Shown here in pieces: positions 52,916-61,024 of a DNA stretch of 64,000 bases; position 1 is the first letter of the stretch, and the number at the start of each line of letters is the position of its first letter. Where the stretch lies: the NCBI RefSeq assembly GCF_000421745.1, contig NZ_ATXP01000011.1, forward strand, positions 33,991-97,990. Reading direction: 5' to 3'. Made by a program: the position numbers and the translations under genes. The notes under the pieces are model-generated. The model saw nothing but the letters and a program-made list of their open reading frames with translations, was not told where the DNA came from and searched no databases. This DNA is from Nesterenkonia alba DSM 19423. Its GTDB lineage: Bacteria > Actinomycetota > Actinomycetes > Actinomycetales > Micrococcaceae.

Positions 52916-53194
52916 TCAGCTGAACGTTGCGTGAGCGGTTGCCAGCTGTAGACGACGCCGGGAGCGCCGCGCCACAACGAGAGCCGCGAGGGGCCCAGCC
53001 ATGGGCACCAGCACGGCCAATAACACCAGAAGCAACCGGTGCCGCGGGCTGAGCGTGGCGTTGAGTGCTGCCACCACGGCCCAGATCATCAGCACCAGGT
53101 GGACCAGTGCCAGGGCGGCAAGCACCACTTCACCCCCGGTGGGGACCAGGGGGTTTATCGCCAGAGGCAACGTCAGTGGCAGGGGTGTCATCAC
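52916..53194 (-). CDS. PLDc_N-like small membrane protein
   Basis: 92 residues with two membrane segments (about 22-45 and 53-75). The pattern WAVVAALNATLSPRHRLLLV and VLVPMAGPLAALVVARR resembles the PLDc_N domain (a membrane hairpin, not an enzyme). It lies three bases after the next PLDc_N gene, so it is co-transcribed. No function is known. Confidence 0.75.
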   Translation of the reverse strand: MMTPLPLTLPLAINPLVPTGGEVVLAALALVHLVLMIWAVVAALNATLSPRHRLLLVLLAVLVPMAGPLAALVVARRSRRRLQLATAHATFS

Positions 53195-53197
53195 CGG

Positions 53198-53632
53198 TCA
53201 GCTCCTGGGCGGTTCGGCGTCGGGGTCCTCGTCCGGGTCTTGCTGCGGGTCCACGGGACTGGTGGCGGCGTCGTCGTGGTCCTCTTGCTGCTGGCGGCGC
53301 TTGTGCGCCTCGTCGATCTCCTGCTCGCGGCGGCGTTTGCGTTCCTCCTCGGCACGCTGCTGCTGCCGACGGCGAATCTCCATCTGTTTGAGAAACTCCG
53401 GATCGTCATCCGGGGCGGCGGGTCGGGCCGGTTGGGTTTTACGCGTCTGCCAGGGCCGGCCCAGTCCCAGCCACAGGCCGGGACCGATAAGCGGCACCAG
53501 GATGATGATCGCGATCCAGGCTGCTTTGGGGAGGGCACGCACCTGGTGGCGGGGGGTCTGGGCTGCGTCGATAGTGCAGTAGATGAGCAGCGCCAGGGCC
53601 ACGACGCCGAAGCCGATGAACAGACGAACCAT
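53198..53632 (-). CDS. PLDc_N membrane protein with charged coiled-coil tail
   Basis: 144 residues. Two membrane segments (about 5-20 and 38-58) contain the PLDc_N pattern PKAAWIAIIILVPLIGPGLWL. A long Arg/Glu/Gln-rich helix (about 80-120, likely coiled coil) and an acidic end follow. Proteins of this type often sit beside the menaquinone and cytochrome c genes in Micrococcales. No function is known. Confidence 0.8.
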   Translation of the reverse strand: MVRLFIGFGVVALALLIYCTIDAAQTPRHQVRALPKAAWIAIIILVPLIGPGLWLGLGRPWQTRKTQPARPAAPDDDPEFLKQMEIRRRQQQRAEEERKRRREQEIDEAHKRRQQQEDHDDAATSPVDPQQDPDEDPDAEPPRS

Positions 53633-53655
53633 GTCTCCAGGGTAGAGGACCGCGC

Positions 53656-53937
53656 TTAACGCGGCCCCTCCTCCTGTTCCTCGTGGAACCGTTCGGCCAG
53701 TTCGTCCTCCGCGGCGTTCTCTGCAGCCTCAGTACTCGTGCGGCGCTTTTTCCCCATCCAGGAGGCCGCCTGCTCCCCGGCGGCGACCCGCAGCTGAGAG
53801 AAGAAGAGGTACCCGATGGCGAAGGAGACGATGAGTCCCACCACTGCGGCCAGCAGTCCGCCGAGCATCTGGAAGGTCAACAGGAAGACCGCGGCGAAGA
53901 CGCCGAGCCGCAGCAGCGAGAATTTCAGCACAGCCAT
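53656..53937 (-). CDS. DUF4229 membrane protein
   Basis: 93 residues with two membrane segments (about 10-30 and 32-50) and a charged tail (KKRRTSTEAAENAAEDEL). The layout and the location after ccsB match the DUF4229 family. It begins 13 bases after ccsB and is probably in the cytochrome c operon. No function is known. Confidence 0.78.
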   Translation of the reverse strand: MAVLKFSLLRLGVFAAVFLLTFQMLGGLLAAVVGLIVSFAIGYLFFSQLRVAAGEQAASWMGKKRRTSTEAAENAAEDELAERFHEEQEEGPR

Positions 53938-53950
53938 AAGGGGTTTCCTC

Positions 53951-55120
53951 TCACTCCGGCAGTCCGGCGTAGGAGTGCAGGCCGGGGAAGAACACGTTGA
54001 CCACCGCGTAGTTGATGATGATGCAGATGAACCCGATGATGCTCAGCCAGGCAGCGCGGTTGCCGGTCCAGCCGCGGGTAGCCCGGGCATGGAGGTAGCA
54101 GGCGTAGACCACCCAGATGACAAAGGTCCAGATCTCTTTGGGGTCCCAACCCCAGTAGCGGCCCCAGGATTCGCGGGCCCAGATGGCTCCGGTAATCATG
54201 GGACCCACTGTCCAGAAGACGAACCCGACGGCGTTGATCCGGTAGGACCAGTTCTCCAAGGAGAGCGCACTGGGGACCAGCCGCATGAAGGAGGAGCGAG
54301 CCAGCGCTCCCTCAGCGCCGGAGGTGACCTGCCGTTCGCGTCGGGACTGGACCAGTTGGAGGATGTTCATCGCGAAGGTCAGGGTGAACAGAGCCATGGC
54401 CAGTACGGCCAGGGAGACGTGGATGACGATCCAGGGACTCTGCAGGGCGGGCTGGACGTGTCCCACCGGGGTGGGGAAACCGATGGTGGCAGCGACCATC
54501 ATGGTCACCACCAGGCCAAGGACGAACACACCCAAGAAGCGCAGGTCGCGGCGGATCAGCGCCAGCAGGTAGACCACCGTGACCACTAGCGCCGCGGCGG
54601 TGAGGAACTCGAACATGTTCCCCAGGGGCCAGCGGCCGGCGGCCAGACCCCGGGCGACGACGGCGAAAATGTGGGCAGCCGCTGCCACAGCGGTGATCGC
54701 CACAGCCACATTGGCCAGGGGCCGCTTGGGCCGGGCGTAGGCCATGTCATCATCGACCAGCTCGGCATTGACCTCCGCCTCACCAGGGCCTGCACCATCC
54801 GAGCTGGTCTCCGCCGTGCTGGTGTCCGGCTGGCTGGTCTCTGCTGTACTGGCCTGTGCTGTCTTGGCCGCACCGTCGGCCTGCGCAGAGGCAGTCGCTT
54901 CGGCGGCACCGGCGGTGACCGCGATACGTTCTGCCTCTTGCTCTTGGGCCAGTTCGGCTTCCACTCGCCGAATGGTGGCCGAGGACCGTGCGGTGTCCAC
55001 GGTGAAGAGGATGAATGCCAGGGTGTAGATGAACGCGGAGATGAGCATGAACAGCTCGGAGTATTCGGCCAGCTCCACGTTGATGGGCTGCAGCTCAGTG
55101 CCGTCGATGGCAAGGATCAT
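53951..55120 (-). CDS. ccsB: Cytochrome c biogenesis protein CcsB
   Basis: With ResB this forms the system II haem exporter and ligase. 389 residues with eight membrane helices. The haem-handling motif is GRYWGWDPKEIWTFVIW. A hydrophilic linker (about 70-130) follows the first helix. The start overlaps the resB stop by one base (TGATG). Confidence 0.94.
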   Translation of the reverse strand: MILAIDGTELQPINVELAEYSELFMLISAFIYTLAFILFTVDTARSSATIRRVEAELAQEQEAERIAVTAGAAEATASAQADGAAKTAQASTAETSQPDTSTAETSSDGAGPGEAEVNAELVDDDMAYARPKRPLANVAVAITAVAAAAHIFAVVARGLAAGRWPLGNMFEFLTAAALVVTVVYLLALIRRDLRFLGVFVLGLVVTMMVAATIGFPTPVGHVQPALQSPWIVIHVSLAVLAMALFTLTFAMNILQLVQSRRERQVTSGAEGALARSSFMRLVPSALSLENWSYRINAVGFVFWTVGPMITGAIWARESWGRYWGWDPKEIWTFVIWVVYACYLHARATRGWTGNRAAWLSIIGFICIIINYAVVNVFFPGLHSYAGLPE

Positions 55121-56847
55121 CAGATACCTCGTGTGGTGTTGGGGCCTTCACCGGATACGACGCCGGAGGGTTCAGTCTCCTCCGGGGGCCGTACCGGCCA
55201 GATTTTCTCCAGCTGGGTGCGCAGGGCGATCGTCTCGTCCCGCAGGGAGAAGTCCTCACCGCGGGAGAGCAGGCCGTAGCGCACCAGTGTACGCCCGGCG
55301 GGGGTTTGTTCCACGGTCACCCAGGCCCGGCGCCTGCGCAGGAAGAGCGTGGCGATGAGCCCCGCGGAGGCCAGCAGGGCAAAGACCAGCACTCCGGCCT
55401 CGCCTGGGTTGTAGTGGATGTCGATGGCGATGTAGTCGTTGATCTCCTCGAATTCCAGGGTGCCGAGCCCGTCGGGTAGTTCGTGGGTCTCGCCGGGGGC
55501 GAGCACGATCCCGCCCTCATCGGATTCCCGCGAGTTGAGGACTTCGAGGTTGTCGGTGTCCAGAACGTAGACGTTCTGGGGGACGCCGTCGTCGAGTCCG
55601 AGGTCCCCATAGTAGGAGTTCAGGTGCAGTTCGGGTTCGTGCAGATCCGGGTCGGTGCTGATGGCCATGCCGGTGCCGTCGTCGTAGGCGGTGGGCAGGA
55701 ACAGCCCCACGAAGCCGAGCTGCTCCGGTTGGGCATCGGGAACCTTGATGACCATCATCGAGGTGTAGACCGGGTCATCGGGTCGGGTCACCACCGGTCC
55801 GGAGAATGCGACCTCTCCCTCCCCATCACGGACGGTGACTACCGGGGCGTACCCGTTGCCCACCAGGTACAGCTGCGCACCGCCGAGGGTCAGGGGGTGA
55901 TTGACCCGTAACGTGGTGTCTTCGGGTTCAGCATCGTGGCCGTCTTGGACGGTGACGTGGGCGGTGAACTCCAGGGGCTGGCCGAACCCGTCGAGGGGTT
56001 CGAAGTTCTCATCGACTTGCCGGTCGAAGACCCGCTCAAATTCGTTGAGTCGGATGCTGAAGGGTTCAAGCTGGTCTTCGCTGAACCAGGTGCCGGGGTA
56101 GAAGTTGTCGTAGGCGACCAGTGCGTTGACGAAGCCTTCGTCTTCCATGAGGACTTTCTGCCCGCGGTAGCTGAACATGGAACCGAAGGCGATGAAGATC
56201 AGCACCCCCACCAGGGAGACGTGGAAGAGGATATTGCCGACCTCTTTGAGGTATCCCTTCTCCGCACCGACGGAGGTTTCGCGTTTTTCCACCCGGTAGC
56301 GGCGCTTCTTCAGGACTGCTGCGGCGTCGTCGAGCGCTTGGTCCAGGCTGGGCCCGTCGTCGGCGAGTTCGAGTGCACCGTATTCCGGCAGCCGCTCTAA
56401 CCGGCGGGGGGTGCGCGGCGGCGGGGAGGTCATCTGCTGGTAGTGCTTGCGTGCCCGGGGGATGATGCAGCCGATCAGCGAGATGAACAGCAGCAGGTAG
56501 ATCGCGGAGAACCACACGGAGCTGTAGACGTCGAACATCTGGAAGAAGTCGAGGATGGGCCCTACGGTGGGGTTCTCCTCAATCCAGGTCTGCACGGCGA
56601 AGGAGTCTTGAACTCGTTGTGGCCAGATAGAACCCGGCACTGCGGCCACCGCCAGCAACAGCAGCAGCATCAAGGCGGTGCGCATGCTGGTGAGTTGGGT
56701 CCAGGCCCAGCGCAGCATGCCGACCACTCCGAGGGCGGGGGTGGTGACGTCGTGTTTGGCACGCTGCTCTCCCACGGCGTCGGCCAGGGCGTCTTCGCGT
56801 GCGTTGTCGCGGTGGGCTGAGGGGGTGGTGGTGCGTTTTTCCGCCAT
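55120..56847 (-). CDS. resB: Cytochrome c biogenesis protein ResB
   Basis: Partner of CcsB. 575 residues. Three N-terminal membrane helices (about 55-140 and about 205-225), including SVWFSAIYLLLFISLIGCII, precede a large extracytoplasmic domain (about 230-480) and one C-terminal helix (PGEAGVLVFALLASAGLIAT). Motifs such as GNILFHVSLVGVLI are typical. It overlaps the ccdA stop by one base. Confidence 0.94.
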   Translation of the reverse strand: MAEKRTTTPSAHRDNAREDALADAVGEQRAKHDVTTPALGVVGMLRWAWTQLTSMRTALMLLLLLAVAAVPGSIWPQRVQDSFAVQTWIEENPTVGPILDFFQMFDVYSSVWFSAIYLLLFISLIGCIIPRARKHYQQMTSPPPRTPRRLERLPEYGALELADDGPSLDQALDDAAAVLKKRRYRVEKRETSVGAEKGYLKEVGNILFHVSLVGVLIFIAFGSMFSYRGQKVLMEDEGFVNALVAYDNFYPGTWFSEDQLEPFSIRLNEFERVFDRQVDENFEPLDGFGQPLEFTAHVTVQDGHDAEPEDTTLRVNHPLTLGGAQLYLVGNGYAPVVTVRDGEGEVAFSGPVVTRPDDPVYTSMMVIKVPDAQPEQLGFVGLFLPTAYDDGTGMAISTDPDLHEPELHLNSYYGDLGLDDGVPQNVYVLDTDNLEVLNSRESDEGGIVLAPGETHELPDGLGTLEFEEINDYIAIDIHYNPGEAGVLVFALLASAGLIATLFLRRRRAWVTVEQTPAGRTLVRYGLLSRGEDFSLRDETIALRTQLEKIWPVRPPEETEPSGVVSGEGPNTTRGI

Positions 56848-57611
56848 CAGATGGGCATCACAATCTCGTTGGCGAACCAGTCTTGCAGGGCGTAGACCCA
56901 GGTGTTCCAGATGCCGGTGACCATCAGCAGCCCCACGGCGATGAGCACTCCTCCCCCGGTACGCATCACCGCGGTCTTGTGCTTGACGAAGAAGTTCACC
57001 GCCCGCATTCCACGCTGCAGCCCCAGGCTGATGAGGATAAACGGCAGGCCTAGGCCCAGGCAGTAGATGAACACCAGCAGGGCGCCGCGTTCGGGTTCAG
57101 CCCCGTAGACCAGGGCAAGGACTGCCGCCAGGGTGGGTCCAATGCAGGGGGCCCAGCCGATGCCGAAGGTCGCACCCAGGATCGGGGCGCCGAGTAGTCC
57201 ATCGGGCGGGCGGCGGTGGATCTTCGCTTCACGTTGGAAGAAGCGAAACGCCCCGAGGAAGATCAGTCCCATGAACACGACGACGACGCCGAGGACTTGG
57301 GTAACCCAGCCGCCTTCGAACCTTAGCCACGTCGTCGCATAGGTGAAGACCGCGCCGATGAGCACAAAGATGATACTGAAGCCGAGGACGAAGAGTCCCG
57401 CACCGAGCACCATGCGGGATGTGGACCGTTCGGTGAGTTCGACTCCGGAGAGCCCGGTGACGTAGCCGAGGTACCCGGGCACCAGTGGGAGCACGCAGGG
57501 GGAGAGGAAGGACACCAATCCGGCCAGCAGGGCCACCGGGGCGGCGATGAGGAAGTGCCCGTCGAAGATGATCTCGGCGAAGGGGTTGTTCGCCGCGGCC
57601 AGCAGGGACAT
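56847..57611 (-). CDS. ccdA: Thiol-disulfide electron carrier CcdA
   Basis: A DsbD-type membrane protein of 254 residues with six helices. It passes electrons from thioredoxin to the extracytoplasmic thiol reductase for apocytochrome c. The redox Cys residues are in FLSPCVLPLVPGYLGYV and GIGWAPCIGPTLAAVL. It overlaps the resA-like stop by one base. Confidence 0.95.
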   Translation of the reverse strand: MSLLAAANNPFAEIIFDGHFLIAAPVALLAGLVSFLSPCVLPLVPGYLGYVTGLSGVELTERSTSRMVLGAGLFVLGFSIIFVLIGAVFTYATTWLRFEGGWVTQVLGVVVVFMGLIFLGAFRFFQREAKIHRRPPDGLLGAPILGATFGIGWAPCIGPTLAAVLALVYGAEPERGALLVFIYCLGLGLPFILISLGLQRGMRAVNFFVKHKTAVMRTGGGVLIAVGLLMVTGIWNTWVYALQDWFANEIVMPI

Positions 57612-58273
57612 CAGCCGTGGACGCCCTGGGGGCCGGCCGCTTCGGTCTCTGCGGCATCACCCTCTTCCAGCGCGGTGCTGATGAGGGTCCGCAGTGTTCC
57701 AGGTTCCACGATGCCGACGATCTGCGCGGCAACCCGCCCGTCAGTGTCGAGGACCAAGGTCGTGGGGACGGCGGAGGGGTGGACATAGTCGGTCATCGAC
57801 ATCAGCACCTCTCCGGTGCGGTCCTCCATGGAGGGGTAGGTAATGCCGAAGTTGCGTTCAAAGGCTTCCGCAGTGGCCTGGGTGTCACGAGTGTTGACTC
57901 CGTAGAACTCGACACCGGCGGGGGCGAACTCCTCGTAGATCTCCTGGAGGTCCGGAGCTTCCTTGCGACAGGGCGCGCAGGCGGCGTACCAGAAGTTCAG
58001 TACGGTCACCTGGTCTTGGAAGGTCTCCCCGGAGATATCGGTGCCGTCGAAGAGCTCGGAGCTGAAGTCCACCGGTTCCCCGCGGCTGCCTGGAGCGTAT
58101 TCCTGGACTGAGCCGTCCCCGGCCACGTAGTTGGTACCGTCATTGGAGGCTCGCTGGGCCAAGTCATCGGACTCCGGGCTGCAGGCACTGAGCGCGAAGG
58201 CAGCGCAGGCCAGGGCGGCGGCCAGGCCATGCAGGCGGGCGCGGAACGGGGAGCGGTGCGGGGTAGAAGTCAT
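57611..58273 (-). CDS. resA: ResA/TlpA-like thiol-disulfide lipoprotein
   Basis: 220 residues. The lipoprotein signal ends with the lipobox LSAC. The thioredoxin-like domain has a CAPC redox motif (NFWYAACAPCRKEAP) and the cis-Pro in SAVPTTLVLD. It reduces apocytochrome c thiols before haem attachment. It is the first gene of resA-ccdA-resB-ccsB, each overlapping the next as TGATG. A TTCTAC palindrome lies 25-41 bases before the start. The chosen ATG gives MTSTPHRSPFRARLHG. Confidence 0.92.
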   Translation of the reverse strand: MTSTPHRSPFRARLHGLAAALACAAFALSACSPESDDLAQRASNDGTNYVAGDGSVQEYAPGSRGEPVDFSSELFDGTDISGETFQDQVTVLNFWYAACAPCRKEAPDLQEIYEEFAPAGVEFYGVNTRDTQATAEAFERNFGITYPSMEDRTGEVLMSMTDYVHPSAVPTTLVLDTDGRVAAQIVGIVEPGTLRTLISTALEEGDAAETEAAGPQGVHG

Positions 58274-58297
58274 GACGCAGTGCCCCATTCTACTGGC

Positions 58298-58314
58298 TTC
58301 TACGCCTCGTAGAA
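58298..58314 (-). promoter_or_regulatory. Palindrome TTCTAC-GCCTC-GTAGAA before the cytochrome c operon
   Basis: A perfect 6+6 inverted repeat (7+7 counting the adjacent G/C pair). An extra TTCTAC half site lies at 58288-58293. It matches the element upstream of lysS in half sites and spacing. Confidence 0.6.
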
Positions 58315-58364
58315 AAGGAGGGTTGCGATCCTGGTCTACCGTGACCCCTACCCCACCGCCGCGA

Positions 58365-59660
58365 TTAGTCGAGTGCTGCCTGCATTTCGGCGACCATCTG
58401 CTCTGCCGCGTCTTCCGGAGTGAGGTTTTCAAAGAAGACCTCCACTTGGTAGCGCATCAGAATCTCCTGCATCGCACTGAATCCAACAGCCGGAAGAGGC
58501 TCGGGTACTGAGATCTCATCTTCCATCTCCTCAATGATTTCGGCAGAAAGCATGTCTGCCTCATCGAGTTCCCCCAGGACGGTCTCCCGTACTGTGAGGT
58601 TGGCGGGCAGGCCGCGGTCGACCATGTTTAGTAACCCTGCCTCCTCCGAGTTGACGAAGAAGTCAATGAAGAGTTCCACCTCTTCAGGGTGATCGGTGTG
58701 CCCACTGGCGGAGAGGAACATAGAAGATTTGAACCACATCCCGTTGTCCTCAACCTGGCCGGTTTCACTGGGCCACCGCAGCGGGACCAATTCATCTCCC
58801 GAAGCCTCCCAGAGGCCTGGCAACTGGTTAGTCCACCACGGCCCCATGGCAGCACGGGCCGTACCCGTCAGAGACCTATCGGATGGTTCCGCTTGGACCT
58901 CTGAGATCACGTCAGCAGGAGGGATGGCTCCTGCCTCCATAAGGTCAAGATAGAACTGTAGGTATTCCTGTGCATCTGCTTGGTCGAATCCCAGCTCCCC
59001 CTCTTCGGTGGTGAGGTGTTTGCCCTGCTGGCGGAGCCAGACCTGGAAGCTGGCTGGCTCATTGGGGTCACTCATCCCCCATGCATCCTCTACTGATTCA
59101 GTGATCTGTAGTGCGATCTCTTCGAACTCATCCCATGTCCAGGTGCTGTCATCGGGCAGATCTAGACCTGCCTCGTCGAAGAGCCTCGGGTTTGCCATGA
59201 GCACTTGTGAATTGATGCCTGTGGTGATGCCGTAAAGCCCGTCTTCAGTACGCCCGTTATCCACCACGTCGTCTTCGAAGTCTGAGACATCGACTCCGGA
59301 GAGCTCTAAGAGGGTGTCCCGGTCGGCATATTCCCGAAGGTATTTATCGTCCATTTGGATGATGTCCGGGAGATCCTGAGCAGCCGCCTGGGTGGCAATT
59401 TGATCCCAATGCGCCCCGGAATCCCGGTATTCCCCCTCAATGGTGATGTGGGGGTACTCCTCTTCGAAGATCTCAATGATCTTCTCGGTCTGCTGCACCC
59501 GGTGGTCTGAACCCCACCAGGCAAACCGCAGATGAACATCTTCTTGTTCTTGCCCGTCGGCGGCGTCCGAACCGTTTTCCGCTTCTGCCTGCCCGCACGC
59601 GGTCAGAGCGAAAAGTGGCACCAACGCCACTGCGGTCATGGTCTTGGGGTGATATCTCAT
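58365..59660 (-). CDS. ABC transporter sugar-binding lipoprotein (orphan)
   Basis: 431 residues of the family 1 extracellular solute-binding fold. The lipoprotein signal ends LTAC. LRFAWWGSDHRVQQTEKIIE and GITTGINSQVLMANPRLFDE are typical of oligosaccharide binders. No permease or ATPase genes are adjacent, so its transporter is encoded elsewhere or lost. AAGGAAT precedes the ATG. A palindrome (GTGAT-N4-ATCAC) upstream fits a LacI-type or other repressor. Confidence 0.87.
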   Translation of the reverse strand: MRYHPKTMTAVALVPLFALTACGQAEAENGSDAADGQEQEDVHLRFAWWGSDHRVQQTEKIIEIFEEEYPHITIEGEYRDSGAHWDQIATQAAAQDLPDIIQMDDKYLREYADRDTLLELSGVDVSDFEDDVVDNGRTEDGLYGITTGINSQVLMANPRLFDEAGLDLPDDSTWTWDEFEEIALQITESVEDAWGMSDPNEPASFQVWLRQQGKHLTTEEGELGFDQADAQEYLQFYLDLMEAGAIPPADVISEVQAEPSDRSLTGTARAAMGPWWTNQLPGLWEASGDELVPLRWPSETGQVEDNGMWFKSSMFLSASGHTDHPEEVELFIDFFVNSEEAGLLNMVDRGLPANLTVRETVLGELDEADMLSAEIIEEMEDEISVPEPLPAVGFSAMQEILMRYQVEVFFENLTPEDAAEQMVAEMQAALD

Positions 59661-59688
59661 CGGGATTCCTTCGGTCGAGTGATGGTGG

Positions 59689-59702
59689 GTGATATACATC
59701 AC
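59689..59702 (-). promoter_or_regulatory. Palindrome GTGAT-N4-ATCAC upstream of the binding protein
   Basis: A perfect 5+5 inverted repeat, 29-42 bases upstream of the start, in an AT-rich stretch (GATATATGAGATATG lies next to it). It is a candidate repressor site for sugar-dependent control. Confidence 0.45.
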
Positions 59703-59775
59703 ACGATATATGAGATATGACAGGAGTCAATGGTCCTCTCCTATTCGTCAGCACATTGAGGTACCGGCGCTGCCG

Positions 59776-60873
59776 TTAGGCGACGGTGACGCCGAGGAGG
59801 GACCCGAGGATATAGGTGATCGTGGCTGCCCCCAGACCGATGGCCAGCTGGCGCAGCGCCCGGGTTAACGGCGATGCCCCGGAGAGCAGACCCACTACAG
59901 CGCCGGTGCACAGCAGTGCCAGACCCACCAGGGCAGTGGACCACCCCACCGCCCACCACCCTTCGGCACCGAAGAGGTAGGGAAGCACCGGGATCAGGGC
60001 CCCCACCGCGAAGAAGCAGAAACTCGAGCCGGCCGCCGTCCAGGAGGAACCGACCGCTTCATAGTCGTCCTCTGCGGCGTCGGGGTCGTGGGACTTCTCC
60101 GGTGTGCAGTCGCAGTCGAAGAGACCCAGCCGCTCCAGGGCACGGTGTTCAGCGTCCTCTTCACTCAAACCCCGAGCCCGATAGACCAGGATCAGCTCAT
60201 TGTGGTCGAAATCCAGATCCGGGGCGGCCCGTAGGGTGGCCTGGGTGGGCCGGGTGGCATCGAGCAACTCCCGTTGGCTGCGCACAGAGATGAACTCCCC
60301 GGCAGCCATGGACAGCGCTCCAGAAAGCAGTCCGGCAATACCGGTCAGCAGCACGACCGTAGCGGAGACCCCGGTGCCACCCATCCCCATGATGAGCGCA
60401 AAGTTGGAGACCAGCCCGTCGTTGGCGCCGAAGACCGCAGCCCGGAACCCTCCAGAGAGCTTCTCCCGGCCACGCGCGGCCAGGGCACGGACGACTTCCT
60501 CGTGGATCTCCTCATCGGCGGCCATCCCCCGGGTGGCATCCTCGTCCCGAGCGTAGGGGGAGTCGCCTTCGGCACGTTGAGCCAGAGCGAGCACGAAGAC
60601 TGATCCGAACAGCTGGGCCATCCAGCCCAGCAGCACCCGATGGGCCGAAGGGTGCGGGAGATTCTCCGCATGGGGGCCGAGCAGGGTCCGCCAATGCTCT
60701 TGGTGGCGACGTTCAGCTTCAGCTAACCCCAGCAGGATCTGCCGTTCTTCGCCGTGGCGTCGTTCGGCCAGCCGACGGTAGAGCTTTGCCTCGGCGATCT
60801 CATCGGCTAGGTACTTCCGCCAACGTCGGATCTGCTGGCGTGTAGGTTCCCCGCTGGTGTGCTGCTGACTCAC
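59776..60873 (-). CDS. MbfA-like ferritin-VIT1 fusion, iron/manganese exporter
   Basis: 365 residues. The N-terminal four-helix ferritin/rubrerythrin-like domain (about 15-145) carries Glu/His motifs (ADEIAEAKLYRRLAE, EAERRHQEHW and ADEEIHEEVV). The VIT1/CCC1 transporter domain follows (about 150-365, five helices: GANDGLVSNFALIMGMGG, AAGEFISVRSQREL). This arrangement is that of MbfA, an iron exporter active under iron excess. The metal is inferred. A Cys pair (FDCDCTP, about 250) in the cytoplasmic loop is notable. Confidence 0.86.
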   Translation of the reverse strand: MSQQHTSGEPTRQQIRRWRKYLADEIAEAKLYRRLAERRHGEERQILLGLAEAERRHQEHWRTLLGPHAENLPHPSAHRVLLGWMAQLFGSVFVLALAQRAEGDSPYARDEDATRGMAADEEIHEEVVRALAARGREKLSGGFRAAVFGANDGLVSNFALIMGMGGTGVSATVVLLTGIAGLLSGALSMAAGEFISVRSQRELLDATRPTQATLRAAPDLDFDHNELILVYRARGLSEEDAEHRALERLGLFDCDCTPEKSHDPDAAEDDYEAVGSSWTAAGSSFCFFAVGALIPVLPYLFGAEGWWAVGWSTALVGLALLCTGAVVGLLSGASPLTRALRQLAIGLGAATITYILGSLLGVTVA

Positions 60874-60883
60874 GGCTCCTATT

Positions 60884-60919
60884 GTTCAGGGGAGGCGACG
60901 ACGTCGTCGGCTACTGAAC
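60884..60919 (-). terminator. Compound hairpin with GACGACGTCGTC core
   Basis: GTTCAG (60884-60889) pairs with CTGAAC (60914-60919), and the inner palindrome CGACGACGTCGTCG (60896-60909) forms a second helix. It lies after the inositol phosphatase stop and before the MbfA-like start. No T-run is present. Confidence 0.45.
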
Positions 60920-61024
60920 CGGTATGACGAACTTTCAGCACTCCTAAGCGCGGGAGCATTCCAGCCCCTCCCCCGGCCCGCACCCAGGCAGGGACCCAGC
61001 GAGCTCACCTCCCCGGGGAGCGCC

